Origin: Armadillidium nasatum
Lineage: Eukaryota; Arthropoda; Malacostraca; Isopoda; Armadillidiidae
Assembly: GCA_009176605.1 (NCBI GenBank)
Contig: SEYY01019244.1
Location: 12,501-45,000, forward strand
Direction: 5' to 3'
Length of the DNA stretch: 32,500 nt
The notes under the pieces are model-generated. The model worked only from the letters and a program-made list of their open reading frames with translations, was not told the DNA's origin and did no database searches. The translations under genes and the position numbers were made by a program. Below are positions 1 to 31,704 of this stretch, one piece after another. Position 1 is the first letter of the stretch. Each line of letters starts with the position of its first letter.

Positions 1-1337
1 TGATCTAATTATTGCTGCTTTGTTGTAATCCAAAATAGCCTTATTATGCTATATTTCTAATACTTTTCTTTATTTCGAAATAAATAGATTTATACGAGTT
101 AATTAAACTGTACTTATAGGGTCTGGGTGTGAACCAAGTTAAAGATACTTTAAAGATTTTGAAAACTTCAAGACAAGTGTTCCATGAAACAAGATCTATA
201 AAACCAGCTTAAGCTATCATAAATCTTGCTGCATCAAGAATTACACCCTCAAATTTTAATCTTTAGCTTTCGTTGCAGCGAATCTGGAATGACCAAAAAA
301 GTAAACAAACACTGGGTAGTTAAGCCAAGATCTTAAGAAAGTGTTGGTTAGGCCCTGACATTAATACTTCTTGTGAACTTTCTTGTTTAAATATATTTGC
401 ACACAAGTATTACGTGCTTATTATCTTAGCACTTTCATATCAGTTATTAGTCTTAAATGGAACTAAATATTTATTATTTATTTTTCCATTTATTTAAATG
501 ATGATTAGACAAAAAGTCTTTTGAAAATGTTTGTTGTTTCGTATATATTTTATATTATTTTCCACCTATGGTTTTTTTTAAATAAATTGATTAAATTTAT
601 TAATTGATATTTTAATTCGAAATAATTTATTTAAATTTTGCTTAAACTTTGACTATTATCTGCTTACAGCCAAGCATTCCACAAGATTTAATAAATTTAA
701 TTATTGAAATTCATTGGATTTTCAGAGAATCTCGTTGCAGGTTCATATGGAAAGCATCCATTGTTTGTATAATGTGTGTATTTTTTTTTAATTTATTTAT
801 TTATTTAATTGAATGGATGAATTGATTGCTGCAGTGTTGACAGTGGATTTAAATTGCTGGTTAACTAATTTTCTAATGTATACTTTGTAAATTAACTTTC
901 TAATAAATGTTTATAAATTATAATTTATAATACAGCTCAATTCAAGAACAAGAGAAAACAGCAAAAATGTAATGAGAATTGAGAAAATTACACTATGGTT
1001 TGAAGGCATAATAAAAGAAGAAAATGAACATACTGCTTCAGTTTCGCGCGCTTTTTAGTATTGTGGAGTGTAAAATATTGGAGATTTTGTCTGTGTTCTT
1101 AAGTTTATAAAAATTTTAGAGCTCATATTATCCATAATTATTTACGTATTATTGTAGAAATTGAATTATATAGTTTGAACTTTTTTAAAGTCTTAAACAT
1201 TATTTATAAAGTACACTGAAGTATATTATTTATAAAGTACACTAAGTATATACATCTGCCATTGTCTTTGGCACTAAACATTAGAATTGGCTTGAAACTT
1301 AAGATCTCATTGACTTCTTAAAAAAACTAGAATCATA
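1..1337. other. 5' flank and 5' UTR region of MCM2
   Basis: AT-rich sequence with no open frame of note and no recognisable upstream gene. An in-frame TGA at 1311-1313 lies shortly before the proposed MCM2 start, so the protein cannot extend further upstream in this exon. The transcription start is not determinable by eye. The only compact GC-rich motif is the E2F-like site near 1042. Confidence 0.6.
1042..1051 (+). promoter_or_regulatory. E2F-like site upstream of MCM2
   Basis: The sequence TTTCGCGCGC matches the E2F consensus TTTSSCGC on the + strand, and a TTT/CGCG core can also be read in part on the other strand. It is about 290 bases upstream of the MCM2 start codon and is the only such CpG cluster in an otherwise CG-poor kilobase. 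E2F/DP control of MCM genes at G1/S is established in animals; its use here is inferred. Confidence 0.55.
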
Positions 1338-12274
<10,937 letters not shown>

Positions 12275-12404
12275 CTGGCCTTCTTTTATGGAAGGAAAAT
12301 GTTAATTTTCAAAATATTTTTATTATTAAATTTTTATCTTTTAATATATTTTTTACCTTTGCGAAAGCTATAAAAATTTGAAGCATTTCAAATTATAGGT
12401 AAAT

Positions 12405-12480
12405 AATAAATTTGTCTGGAGCTTTGAAGTGCTTGTTATTGAATTGTAAATAAATTTAAATCATATTTAAAGTAAATAAA
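12405..12480 (+). other. MCM2 candidate polyadenylation signals
   Basis: AATAAA occurs at 12405-12410, 12449-12454 and 12475-12480, 130 to 210 bases after the stop. Which is used cannot be told; in such AT-rich DNA some will be chance. Confidence 0.5.
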
Positions 12481-12530
12481 TGTTCGTAAGTTTAAAGGCA
12501 CCCATTAAAATTCTTGAATACGACATTTGC

Positions 12531-12667
<137 letters not shown>

Positions 12668-12910
12668 GGGACCATGAACCTAATTTTTTTTCCACCAACA
12701 TGCTGCTCATCAACTGTTGTGCTCTAGAATTTCCTTGGGCTAATGAACTTTTCTGAAATTTCTCAAGGTGGTAGAAATAAAATAATTGGTAATTTGCATT
12801 ATCATTACTTTTTAATTTTTTAAAGGTTTTGAAATTGTTAAAATTACATTAATGTAAACTATGTATGATAATTGCAATAGCTAAACTGGGTTAAAATTTA
12901 GAAAAATTAC

Positions 12911-12913
<3 letters not shown>

Positions 12914-12989
<76 letters not shown>

Positions 12990-13010
12990 ATATATATATA
13001 TATATATATA
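12914..13010. repeat. Interrupted (AT)n array
   Basis: 97 bases with breaks around 12983-12988. Confidence 0.97.
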
Positions 13011-13944
13011 GTTTAAAGTTTTTAGGGTGAAAGTTTATATAATCCCTATTCAACCATTTTTATTTTTAATTTTGCTTTAATTTCTACTTGGAAAGATATA
13101 AAACTACTTTATTTTAGTTTAGTTTTAAATGTTGCTTCCGTTCGGACTAGTAAACCAGGCGTGATTTTCCTTTCTTTTTTTAAGAATGATTTTCTATAGA
13201 AAACTTTTCAATTCTCTGGTATTTTGATTTCTACAGATAATTTACCAAACTTATATATTATTTGCTTCACTATTGTTTTCCTGCTGCTGTTTGTACGTGC
13301 TGAAAAGTTGAAAGCACATTCACATTTACCTGAATTTCATACTCGTAATAGTATTTATGAAATATGTTTACAAATTCTTAGATCTAAACTATTGTTAGGA
13401 ACTGATGAAGAATAGATATAATTATTACTAAGTCATTAATCTAAAATCTATGGTGTATTTGGTTCATCATCAACCTAAAGTTAATTTTGTTGACTTTCCA
13501 GTTGTAAGCTTAAATCGATTTCTTTATTTCTATTCTTTCTAACACTATCATGGAATAATTTCAAAAAGTTGAAAATTATTTATTTTAATATACTTCGACC
13601 TCTAATAACGATACTACTCTATGTACAGAAGGAAATATTGGGAGAAAAGTTAAAAAATAAATAGTTTCAATTAAAACAATCAAAATATTGGTAACATTTT
13701 ATTCTCAAACGTTTTAAAACAAAAATAACAATTTTGTACTACAAATCACAACGTAATTTATTTAATCCTTAAGCTAAGAATTATAAAACCATAGTTTCAA
13801 GTTTAGCGAACTAAACATAACTTTTAACAGAAGAATAGAAATACTTACGTTATACCCATCTGCAATAAAATAAAACTAAACAAAATTCACAAGTAATGGA
13901 TCCAACAGGTTTTAAATCATTAATCCCTACACCATTGAACACTG

Positions 13945-14094
<150 letters not shown>

Positions 14095-14591
14095 ATAAAA
14101 AATTTAAGTTTCACCCTGTACGTGAATTGACCATTTCGAGTTATAGTACTGTCAGTTTTAAAAAAAAATTTATCAAAATTAACAAGTACTTCAAGTGTGA
14201 AGACAAAACTAGATAATATTCCAGTTTAATACCTTCAGTAAGCACAGATATGAGAAAAAAAGAAAATGATGAATCTGTTTCTATTATACTTTAATTTCAT
14301 TTCATTATTATATGGTCCACTAAATTATTTGCTATTTCAAAAGTTAATCTGTTATTATTATACACTTTTTAATTATAATTCTTAATTATTTTCAGCACCA
14401 GTTACTTGCCTAAATATTTAAATATATAAATACAATAAAGTAAATGTAAATATTCTTGATCAATTTACGTAGAATCGGAATAAATTGAAACGCATAGTTC
14501 GCATTTCAATAGTAAGAAAAAGAAAAATATCAAAAACTTCTTTATTATGAGCCCTAAAGTGGTGGATATATGTTAAGAGTACAAACTGTTT

Positions 14592-14714
<123 letters not shown>

Positions 14715-16514
14715 AAACGAAATACAAATTTATTACTCCATACAAGCTCCTGTATATTTACATAATTAATCGTTTACCTATAATAAATTGTTGACATCTA
14801 TATTCAACAATATCCTCAAAATATAATGTCCTGATAAAGTGTCTAGAATAATTTGATTGTTTATTATCTCAATTTTCATACTTTTCTAAAGATTGTCCAG
14901 AAAACAAAGTTCAAACATTTCAACAAGTTAAATTTGACATAATTTAAACGGTTAAATCATGTATGTCTAGTCTGCTTTGGTATCTTGTATAAAAATTAGC
15001 AACTAAGCAGCAGTTTATTAAAGTATTAATAATACCGAAATCTTGATTCTTATTCATATCCATCCTCCACAACTCTTATAAGAACTAAAATAAGATATTG
15101 AAAATGTAATAAAAATTTTAATCTATTAAAATTGTCAATTTTTAAAAGCCCGGTATACCTTGTGTGCAGATCTACAATGTAAAAACTAAATACATTTTTC
15201 AACCAAATCTTTGTATTTTTAAAGAAAACAGGGATCTGTGTCATTTGCTTTCCTTTCAAGAATGATTTTAAGTTACCATCTTCATGAGTTAAGTCATGAA
15301 ACGCTACGCATGATAAATAACCTGAACTTAATGCCACTGGAAAAGTGCTGGTTAAAACCATTAAATATAAATAGATTATTTACCTGCTCAAAACACAAAT
15401 TATTATCATTATTATTAATACATGAATTAAAACATGAAGTTATCCAGTAAATAAAAGGAAATGAAAGTATTTTATTTTTTTTTTTTTATCGTGGAAGGTC
15501 TTATTAGATTTTCTCTAATAATCTCTTAACTCATTAAAACCCCTTTCTTTCACAAAATTGTTTTCCTATATCTTTCCACATCTGAAAGCGTAGGATGAAT
15601 TGTAAGATTTTCCTGAAATAAGTTTTTAGGTTTAAAAATTCTATAATTTCCTGTATAATATATTAAAGTGTCATCATGTGATCTTAGTAGTTGAAACTGC
15701 AGAGAATTCCTATATAAAAAATGTCCTTATTCCACTAATTCAGGGAAAACTTTTAAGTTTTAAAATCTTTCTTTGGCAATCTACATATGAGGGAAGAAGT
15801 CTGGTTGAAATCTTTTTCAGAGTTAAAAACTGAAATCGTAATTATTATTAGCCAATAATAAAAATTTTTTTATATAAATATGGAAGCATAGATTTTATGT
15901 AAATCATAAAGTACAATTATCAATTATTATTATTACCAATTTTTTTAAAGTGTCTTCAATAAAATCATTGAAACGTTTGACATAATTGTCTTTTGTACTT
16001 TAAAAATTTCATCACAGATTTTGGGAAGAAAATTTATCTAAAAGAATTAAGAACAAACAACAAATAAATTATTTTTTTAAAGACAGGTAGGAGGTAGAGA
16101 ATGAAATGAGATTTTCAGGCTTTCTCTCACAGGAAGGACAAGTCGAAACTGTCCGGATTAAAAAAAGAAGTTTCTAGATTTCTAATCTCTTCAAAATTTT
16201 ACCTGAATATAACGTCACTTTAAATCATTAAGAATACCTAAAATCGATGGGTGTTCCAGATATAAATTTCATAAATACAAAACTAGACCTAACCCTAACT
16301 GTCCTAACCGCCAAGAAAGGTAAAAGTATGGATAAAAACAGCTGTGAAAACTTTTTCTTGATTTATCGCGTCGACTCAACATATTTTAAAAACCTTCAGA
16401 GAGGATAATTTAAATTGAGAAAAAAGGTCAGAATAATTAATAACATCTCAAATAAATTCAGTCTTAAGAATACAAAATGTTAAAAAAAAAAACAATTATT
16501 TTTTAAAATAATTT

Positions 16515-16930
16515 GATAGGCCAGAGGCCTACCAAATGCCACCGGAGTTGGGAAAGGTCTATCCTGGTCGATGGTGGCCGAAGTGTCCAGATACACGGCG
16601 TTTGAAAGTATGCAAGTCAAAGGAAGTTGGGAAAACAAATAAAGTGGCAATGATAATACCTCGAAAGTTGGTACAAAATCTTTCCAAAGTAATCATTTCC
16701 AATGAACCATAATGATACCCCAGTGTTAGAACGACTAAAATGTTCAAAAGCAGAAAAATTTTCATTCACGGTACCAACAGAGGGAATAATTGTCCCGCGC
16801 TTAGTTGTCGATTGGGAATGTTTTAGGAAGTTTCAGAAGGGAGGGCAGGAAAAAACAAGCCACCCAGGAAAGAAACTTTCCTAAACGAAAGAGGATAAGT
16901 CCTACCAAACAGTTGTGTAAATTTTCCAAC
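16515..16930 (+). other. G-richer island with two overlapping partial frames, unidentified
   Basis: Composition differs visibly from its AT-rich surroundings. From 16515 an open frame of about 66 codons includes PPELGKVYPGRWWPKCPD and ends in adjacent stops TAA TGA at 16714. A second frame (16702-16884) includes TVPTEGIIVPRLVVDWECF. I do not recognise either. It could be a decayed mobile element or a retropseudogene, or chance frames in a foreign insert. Confidence 0.35.
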
Positions 16931-17177
16931 CCTTCCTCTTATGACAAATAAAGTTCTGAATAATTTTCATTATTAATTTATTTACATTTTTTAAAAATTT
17001 TAATTTTATTGATTTACTATAAGACTGCTCTAATATTGTGTTTAAACTAGCTCAAAATACAATTTTAGAAAGTAACATTTTTTCAACTGGAACCAATATA
17101 CCATTGGGTATATAAGTATATAGTGGTACAGTCACACACTCCTCTGAAAGTAACAGTGCTCGAACACCGGGGTACCG

Positions 17178-17329
<152 letters not shown>

Positions 17330-17537
17330 TATACTTCTACTATTTTTTCTGTGAAAAAATATTCTACTGGTTCAGATGGAATTTTTTAAAAGTATTTTGA
17401 GGGCTAAAAATTCCCAAGTGATGTAACTTAAAAGACTGGCAATGCCGTAAGAGGGGGTTAAAAAGGGCCTTCCGTAAATTAAAATTAATTTACAAATTTT
17501 TAAATAGGATGATCATCCAGAAGTAAACCTAGAAAGG

Positions 17538-17698
<161 letters not shown>

Positions 17699-17723
17699 TG
17701 GAGATTTGTAATAATAATAATAT

Positions 17724-17743
17724 TAATCTGGCTCCTTCATTAT

Positions 17744-17817
<74 letters not shown>

Positions 17818-17832
17818 CTGGCTCCTTCATTA
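17724..17832. repeat. (TAA)n array between duplicated copies of the UROD 3' end
   Basis: A 19-base sequence containing CTGGCTCCTTC occurs at 17724-17742 and again at 17814-17832, 90 bases apart, with about 70 bases of TAA repeat between. The second copy abuts the UROD stop codon, so the start of the UROD 3' UTR has been locally duplicated. Confidence 0.9.
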
Positions 17833-26666
<8,834 letters not shown>

Positions 26667-27582
26667 AAAAACCGATATTAATTAGGTTACCAACCAACTG
26701 ACCAAGAGTTTGATTTTTAAGAAGCTTTATGTTAAGGTTAAAAACTGGAGACAAAAAAAAAAAAAGTCCACCTAAATACGCCTATAATTTCGTTTAACAG
26801 TGGTAGCAATTGAAAACGATTTTCATCATCCCCTGACACCTGTTTTGTCAAATACTTCAATTAATTGAATTTTTCGTATATGTGGTAATGTCAAATGATC
26901 GAATGCGAAACGTGTAAGCGTATTCGACAATTATAAAAGCGATGTTATATCAAAGTATAAACATATATAGTACTGAAATGCAATAGCAGTTTGCTTGTCG
27001 TAAATTATGACGTTGACTGTTTACTCCGGTTAAACAAACAAAAGAAACCAAATCCTTCTTGAAGAGAAGCCTTGGAAGAAATGCGACAATATCATATAAC
27101 TATGAAAATATTTCGAAAGAAAAAGAGATATATATAAGCATAGTAAAAATATAATTAAAATTATAGTAATTTAGATCAATGCAATAAATTTAAGACAATC
27201 AAGAATCCATATTATTGCCGCAAAAAATAAATAAATAAATATAAAATGGCTTCATAAATAACAAAGGTACTTAAGGGTTATTTTGATAATCACAAATATT
27301 TTTTTATGATTTTACTTATTTCTTTATAAAAAGTTTTACGGGAAAAACAAAAATGTTTAAAAAATAATAACGACATGGCAATTTAAATGTTTAAAATACG
27401 TCATAGTCTAGAACGATGGTTTCCCTATCCATCTGACCTACTGTAAATATCTATTATATTGTGGTGACATGGGCTCGTGTAGCTAGATCACCTGTGGTTA
27501 GATTTTTATTTTAATTTAAATATATTTGATTCAAAATCTAATTAACAAATCAAACTTCATTTTAATAATTTTAAATCGGGAT
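26667..27582. other. UROD upstream region
   Basis: It must hold the UROD promoter on the - strand, but I see no clear core promoter motif. No gene or large repeat recognised. Confidence 0.5.
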
Positions 27583-28032
27583 TACCCCAAAACGTCGACA
27601 GGTGAAAGGGCCGACACGTCATTAACAAAATTTTGTCACTTGTACAAAACGTTGACAACTTGTTTTGGTAAGGTCAAAGTGCTGACAACATATTTTATAA
27701 CTCGTCCAAATCGTCGACACAATAAATCGATAGATATATATCATCACCACTCACAGGTCGGGGGTACGAGGGGCGGAGCCCCCAAAGACAAATGTTCGTG
27801 TGCCACGCATTTTGTAAAATAGTATATTAAAAATTAAATAAATACATTTATAATTATTTTAATAATAAAAATAAAAAATAGGCTTTCATATCAATTGTAT
27901 CAATTTAAAAAATAGACATGTGTCCAAAGTGTCGACATTTTGAAATTAAAAAGAAAAGTGATCGGCACAACTTTTTCAAAAGGGTCATCCCTTTGACCTG
28001 TCGACTATTTTCCCTGTCCATGTTTTGGGTAT
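27583..28032. mobile_element. Short element with inverted ends and repeated GTCGACA-like motifs
   Basis: The left end TACCCCAAAACG (27583) and the right end read inward from 28032 (TACCCAAAACAT) are similar, both leading into GACAGG. Inside them, a 17-base block beginning GTCGACAGGT (27594-27610) matches 27989-28005 in inverse with one mismatch. The unit [C/T]G[T/C][C/T]GACA recurs at 27593, 27609, 27650, 27680 and 27712, with GTCGAC again at 27931 and 28000. A GC hairpin GGGGCGGAGCCCC sits at 27770-27782. It has no transposase frame. This looks like a non-autonomous DNA transposon of unknown family. Confidence 0.5.
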
Positions 28033-28082
28033 AGCGCTTTTTAAATTTTGTAAACAATATATTACAGTGGCCAAAGAAAAAT

Positions 28083-28141
28083 GAACTTAAAAATTTTGTA
28101 TACAAAAAAAAATTTTTTTTTTTTGTTTTTGTTTTTTTGTT
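28083..28141. repeat. A-rich then T-rich low-complexity tract
   Basis: A runs followed by T runs, able to fold back on themselves; probably simple sequence. Confidence 0.6.
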
Positions 28142-28461
28142 CATGTTTACTCATTTTATTTAGATATAATTTATGAGGGGATTTGTTGAGTAGTAGAATA
28201 ATTGAAAGGATATAGTAAGAAAGTAGTGAAAATAAAATTAACTCCTACATTTAAATTTTGACAAATATATTAAATTGAACTGGAATATGATTTAAAAAAA
28301 AATTAAATTTCTTACAGCTTTGGTAACAAATATGAAATTTCAGCTAAATATATAGTCCTTATTGTTGGTTTATAATTTTAATTAAATTTTTTAAATTTAA
28401 ATTATTCTTATCCTTATAACAAATAAGATGAATAACAATATTTTGATAAGAGATTTCTGAT

Positions 28462-28587
28462 ATGAAAAAATTTGTTGAAGGGTCAGAGAATCATCTTCGA
28501 TTCCTTATAAGGAGTTTTAACTTTTATTCAGATATTAATAACATTAATTCTGAGTCTAACCTAGAGGATATTATATCTAATATACAG
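28462..28587 (+). CDS. Candidate exon of an unidentified gene
   Basis: 42 open codons from ATG (MKKFVEGSENHLRFLIRSFN, then acidic/polar residues to SNIQ), ending exactly at CAG before a consensus donor GTAAGG in phase 0. The amino-acid mix looks coding, unlike most of the chance frames here, but I recognise no family. An in-frame TAA lies four codons upstream of the ATG. Confidence 0.35.
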
Positions 28588-28702
28588 GTAAGGTTAAGTT
28601 ATTTCAAATTCAAAAAAATCAAGATTTTGTAATTACTGTAACTATTTAATATATATATTTGATAGTAAAAAATATTACCTTGAAGATAATGGTGTCAGTG
28701 TA

Positions 28703-28803
<101 letters not shown>

Positions 28804-29007
28804 CAGTTGTTCCATTATCAGAAATTTACTTGCACTTTAAAAACCTTTCCTGATTTCACCAATTCTAATGAATATAGTATTGTATTCTAATATTTTAGTC
28901 TTACATTGACTACTTTTTATAATTCTATTAAATCTACTAATTTTTATTCCTGTTTCAAAAATATGAATGGTATTTCATCTTGATTCCAAAAGAAACATGT
29001 CACACAG

Positions 29008-29101
29008 TCAGAAGCTACGAAAAAAATGAGTTCAGAATGTCGGCTTCCTTCACCAATACCTGCAGAATTTCTTGAAGATAAAAAATTAAAATATACTATT
29101 G
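29008..29101 (+). CDS. Candidate second exon of the same unidentified gene
   Basis: Starts after CACACAG in phase 0, so it could join the exon ending at 28587. It reads SEATKKMSSECRLPSPIPAE, then FLEDKKLKYTIG, and ends one base into a codon before GTGGGT. The acceptor lacks a good pyrimidine tract. No further exon was found before the foldback element. Confidence 0.3.
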
Positions 29102-29424
29102 GTGGGTATTTTTGTTATTATTATTATAGTATTAATTCGAATCTAGCACCAATACCTCTATGTTTCACTATATTGAAAATATTACTTTCAAATATGCTGA
29201 AATGCATTCTGCACATACTTTTCTTCCACAGAAGAGTAATATAAGTGTATAATAAAAAAAAAAAAATTAATGAACAAAAATATTCATACTATGAAAACGA
29301 AATTGACTGTCTTTTAAACTGTCCAATCCTTTCTTTTTAAATATGGATCTAGCAATGTTCAAATGTTGGGAAGTATCAGTTTTCTAAATTTAAAAAAGAA
29401 AATGGAATTAAAAAGTGAAAGTAA

Positions 29425-29533
<109 letters not shown>

Positions 29534-31295
29534 GAACCGACGGGGCCCCGGCCCCTGCTAAAAATCAGGGAAAACCGGGGTTTGCCTGCCGGGGTTAAAA
29601 TGGCAAATTATACTTGAGGGGACAATCCAAATTTCAAATTTTTTTTTAATTTTCAGCCGATTCTCTTGAAATTTTCAGTGTATATAGCTTTTTTCCTGGT
29701 TAAAAAAAAAAAGTCCATTTCTAGCGTTTTTCTGAGTCTATAACTGCTAAAAATTTTTTTGTTTTTTTTTAAGGGGAAATTTGACCCTTTTCAAATGAAT
29801 GGCGGGGCCAAACCACTTTTCGGAATAACTTGAAATTTGAATGTATATTCATAATTCTATTGGCAACGAAAACATGTAACAGACATTTGTTCCCAGAGTT
29901 ATAGAAAAAATGTTATAAGCCCAAAACTGAACAACTATAGAAAAATTTTTTTTTTAAAAAATCCACCTTTTTGGTCAATAAAATTTAAAACAAAACTATA
30001 ACTATAACATTCCTTATTTTAGGAGGGTGCATAGAGGAGGGATGGAGCTACAAATTCTTCTATATACTTTATTCGATGCAAGTCGTTGGTTTCGAGATAT
30101 AGCCTCTCAAAAAAGGTCCATTTTTGACTAAATTTCAAATATTTCCAAAGTTTGAGAGGCTATTTTTAGCTTCAACCAAAAAGCATTTAATAATGCACTA
30201 AATAAAAATTGCAGCCCTGTCCCTCCTCTAAACAATATCCAAAAAAAAAAAAATAATAGGTAGCGTGGTTTTTAAATAATTTTTTTTCTGGAAGGGTACG
30301 ATTTTTTTTTTTTTAAAATTTTCAAGTGCTTATATCTTTTTTTTTCTAGATGTGATATCAAAAATCTGTTCTCACCAATGCAAGAAATTGAGGCTAAGAT
30401 TATTCAGTTAAATTTTCAGCTCATGTGGACCAGTGGTTTGACCCCGTTATTCATTTTTTTGAACTTTGTGTCCAAATAACTTTCAAACCGTTATAGACTC
30501 AGAAAAATGCTCAAAATCAACTCAGAACTTTGGGAAAAAATGCATATTCCCTGAAAATTTCAGCTCAATCAGTCAAATAATAAAAAAAAAATTTTTAAAC
30601 AAAATATAAGAAAATTAAGATATTTCTTCTTGCTTTTTTAAAATTTTCTCTTTTTTTCTGTTTCTTTTGACTACTCCTTTTCTGCTAGTGAATGTTCATT
30701 TTTGTGTTTTGATTTTATACCCCCATAAAGATTTGGTTGAAATTTTTTTACTTGTACCACCCGGAGGTCCTCTTCTAATTTTCTGACTGCAGATGTTACA
30801 TTTAGCTATTTCGAGCCTATCCTGAAACATTGTAAAGTACTTCCATACTGCTGAAGCTGATATTTTAACCATATTGATTGAAAGTATAAAAAAAAAAAAA
30901 ATTTAAATAATGTAGCTAATTGATTCAAGTTTGATACATAATATGTATAAATATAGGTTATATTGATAATTTTATATCTTACATTTTTTCAAACTTTACT
31001 TTGTGGGCTTATAGGTAAAGCTGTTGAATCACTATTATGAATCAAAAAAAAAGTTTTTTTTTTTTTTAATTTTTGGACTTTTTATTATACAAAATCTGTA
31101 ATTTTCTGACATTTTTCCGGATAAAATGCATATAATCATTAATTTAAGTGAATGTTGGCTATTCTACTCCTTTCTTATAATTAAATAAACCTCAATTAAC
31201 TTTATATCTAATTGTTTTAACCTAAAATTTTAGTGCTTTTGACCTCTTTACAAATTTTAGGCAACCCCGGCCAGAAAATTCCAGCCCTGGTCGGT

Positions 31296-31298
<3 letters not shown>
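29534..31298. mobile_element. 1.77 kb foldback-like element: giant imperfect inverted repeat inside (TA)n
   Basis: It starts GAACCGACGGGG directly after TA repeat and ends CCCTGGTCGGTCCC directly before TA repeat, so both termini read (G)ACCGAC inward. Inverted matches run from ends to centre: GCCGGGGTT 29588 with 31263-31271; TTTTTCTGAGTCTATAAC 29727-29744 with 30490-30507 (18 of 18); the block around GGGGCCAAACCACT 29805 with 30432-30456; AGAGGAGGGA 30034 with 30220-30229; ATAGCCTCTCAAA 30099-30111 with 30151-30163 (13 of 13). The centre loop is about 39 bases. The right arm carries about 650 extra bases (30590-31240). No open frame of note, so it is non-autonomous. No known family is recognised. 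Confidence 0.75.

Positions 31299-31387
<89 letters not shown>
31299..31387. repeat. (TA)n array, right border of the foldback element
   Basis: 89 bases uninterrupted, also the left border of the LTR-like segment. Confidence 0.98.
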
Positions 31388-31390
<3 letters not shown>

Positions 31391-31704
31391 AAGAAAATTA
31401 TGACTTACACTAGAAGTGCCAGCAAATCCTGACTCCTGCCTTCCTGGCAGGTTCTGACACTTTCAAGGCGTTTCCTTATGGTCTAGATAGCGCCAGGAGA
31501 CCAACCTTGAAATTTTATGATGTAGATGCTTCTACGGCTTTCTGGGGCCTCAAGGTGACCAACTCTGCCGCTAGGTGGGAGAAAAGTATATGAATTAATA
31601 AAGTAACTCCTCCACGATTGGAGAAACATAAAACAAACGTACTCACCAAAATCCGTTACCTTTAGGAATCCTACTGGGGAATCTATCAAAAATAAAAATT
31701 CACA
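31388..31704 (+). mobile_element. Possible LTR (solo or 5' end of an element leaving the window)
   Basis: Begins TGTAAG at the TA array, opens with the palindrome TGTAAG/CTTACA (31388-31408), is GC-richer than its flanks, holds AATAAA at 31597-31602, and ends TTCACA at 31704. Three bases later comes TGGGTGCTAAG, which could serve as a tRNA primer site. No second LTR or pol frame lies in the window, so this is a guess from structure. Confidence 0.3.

Noticed and set aside
13224..13415. 63-codon + strand frame with a hydrophobic start
   Set aside because: Short, no upstream context and no known motif; expected by chance here.
15050..15361. 103-codon - strand frame in the intergenic region
   Set aside because: The first 45 residues look mildly coding, but there is no recognisable domain, no convincing splice sites, and the rest reads like noncoding AT-rich DNA.
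27770..27782. GGGGCGGAGCCCC hairpin as a transcription terminator or Helitron end
   Set aside because: Intrinsic terminators do not apply to a nuclear animal genome, and the CTRR end expected of a Helitron is not present after it.
31483..31689. 68-codon - strand frame near the right edge
   Set aside because: It lies within the LTR-like, GC-richer segment and has no recognisable motif.
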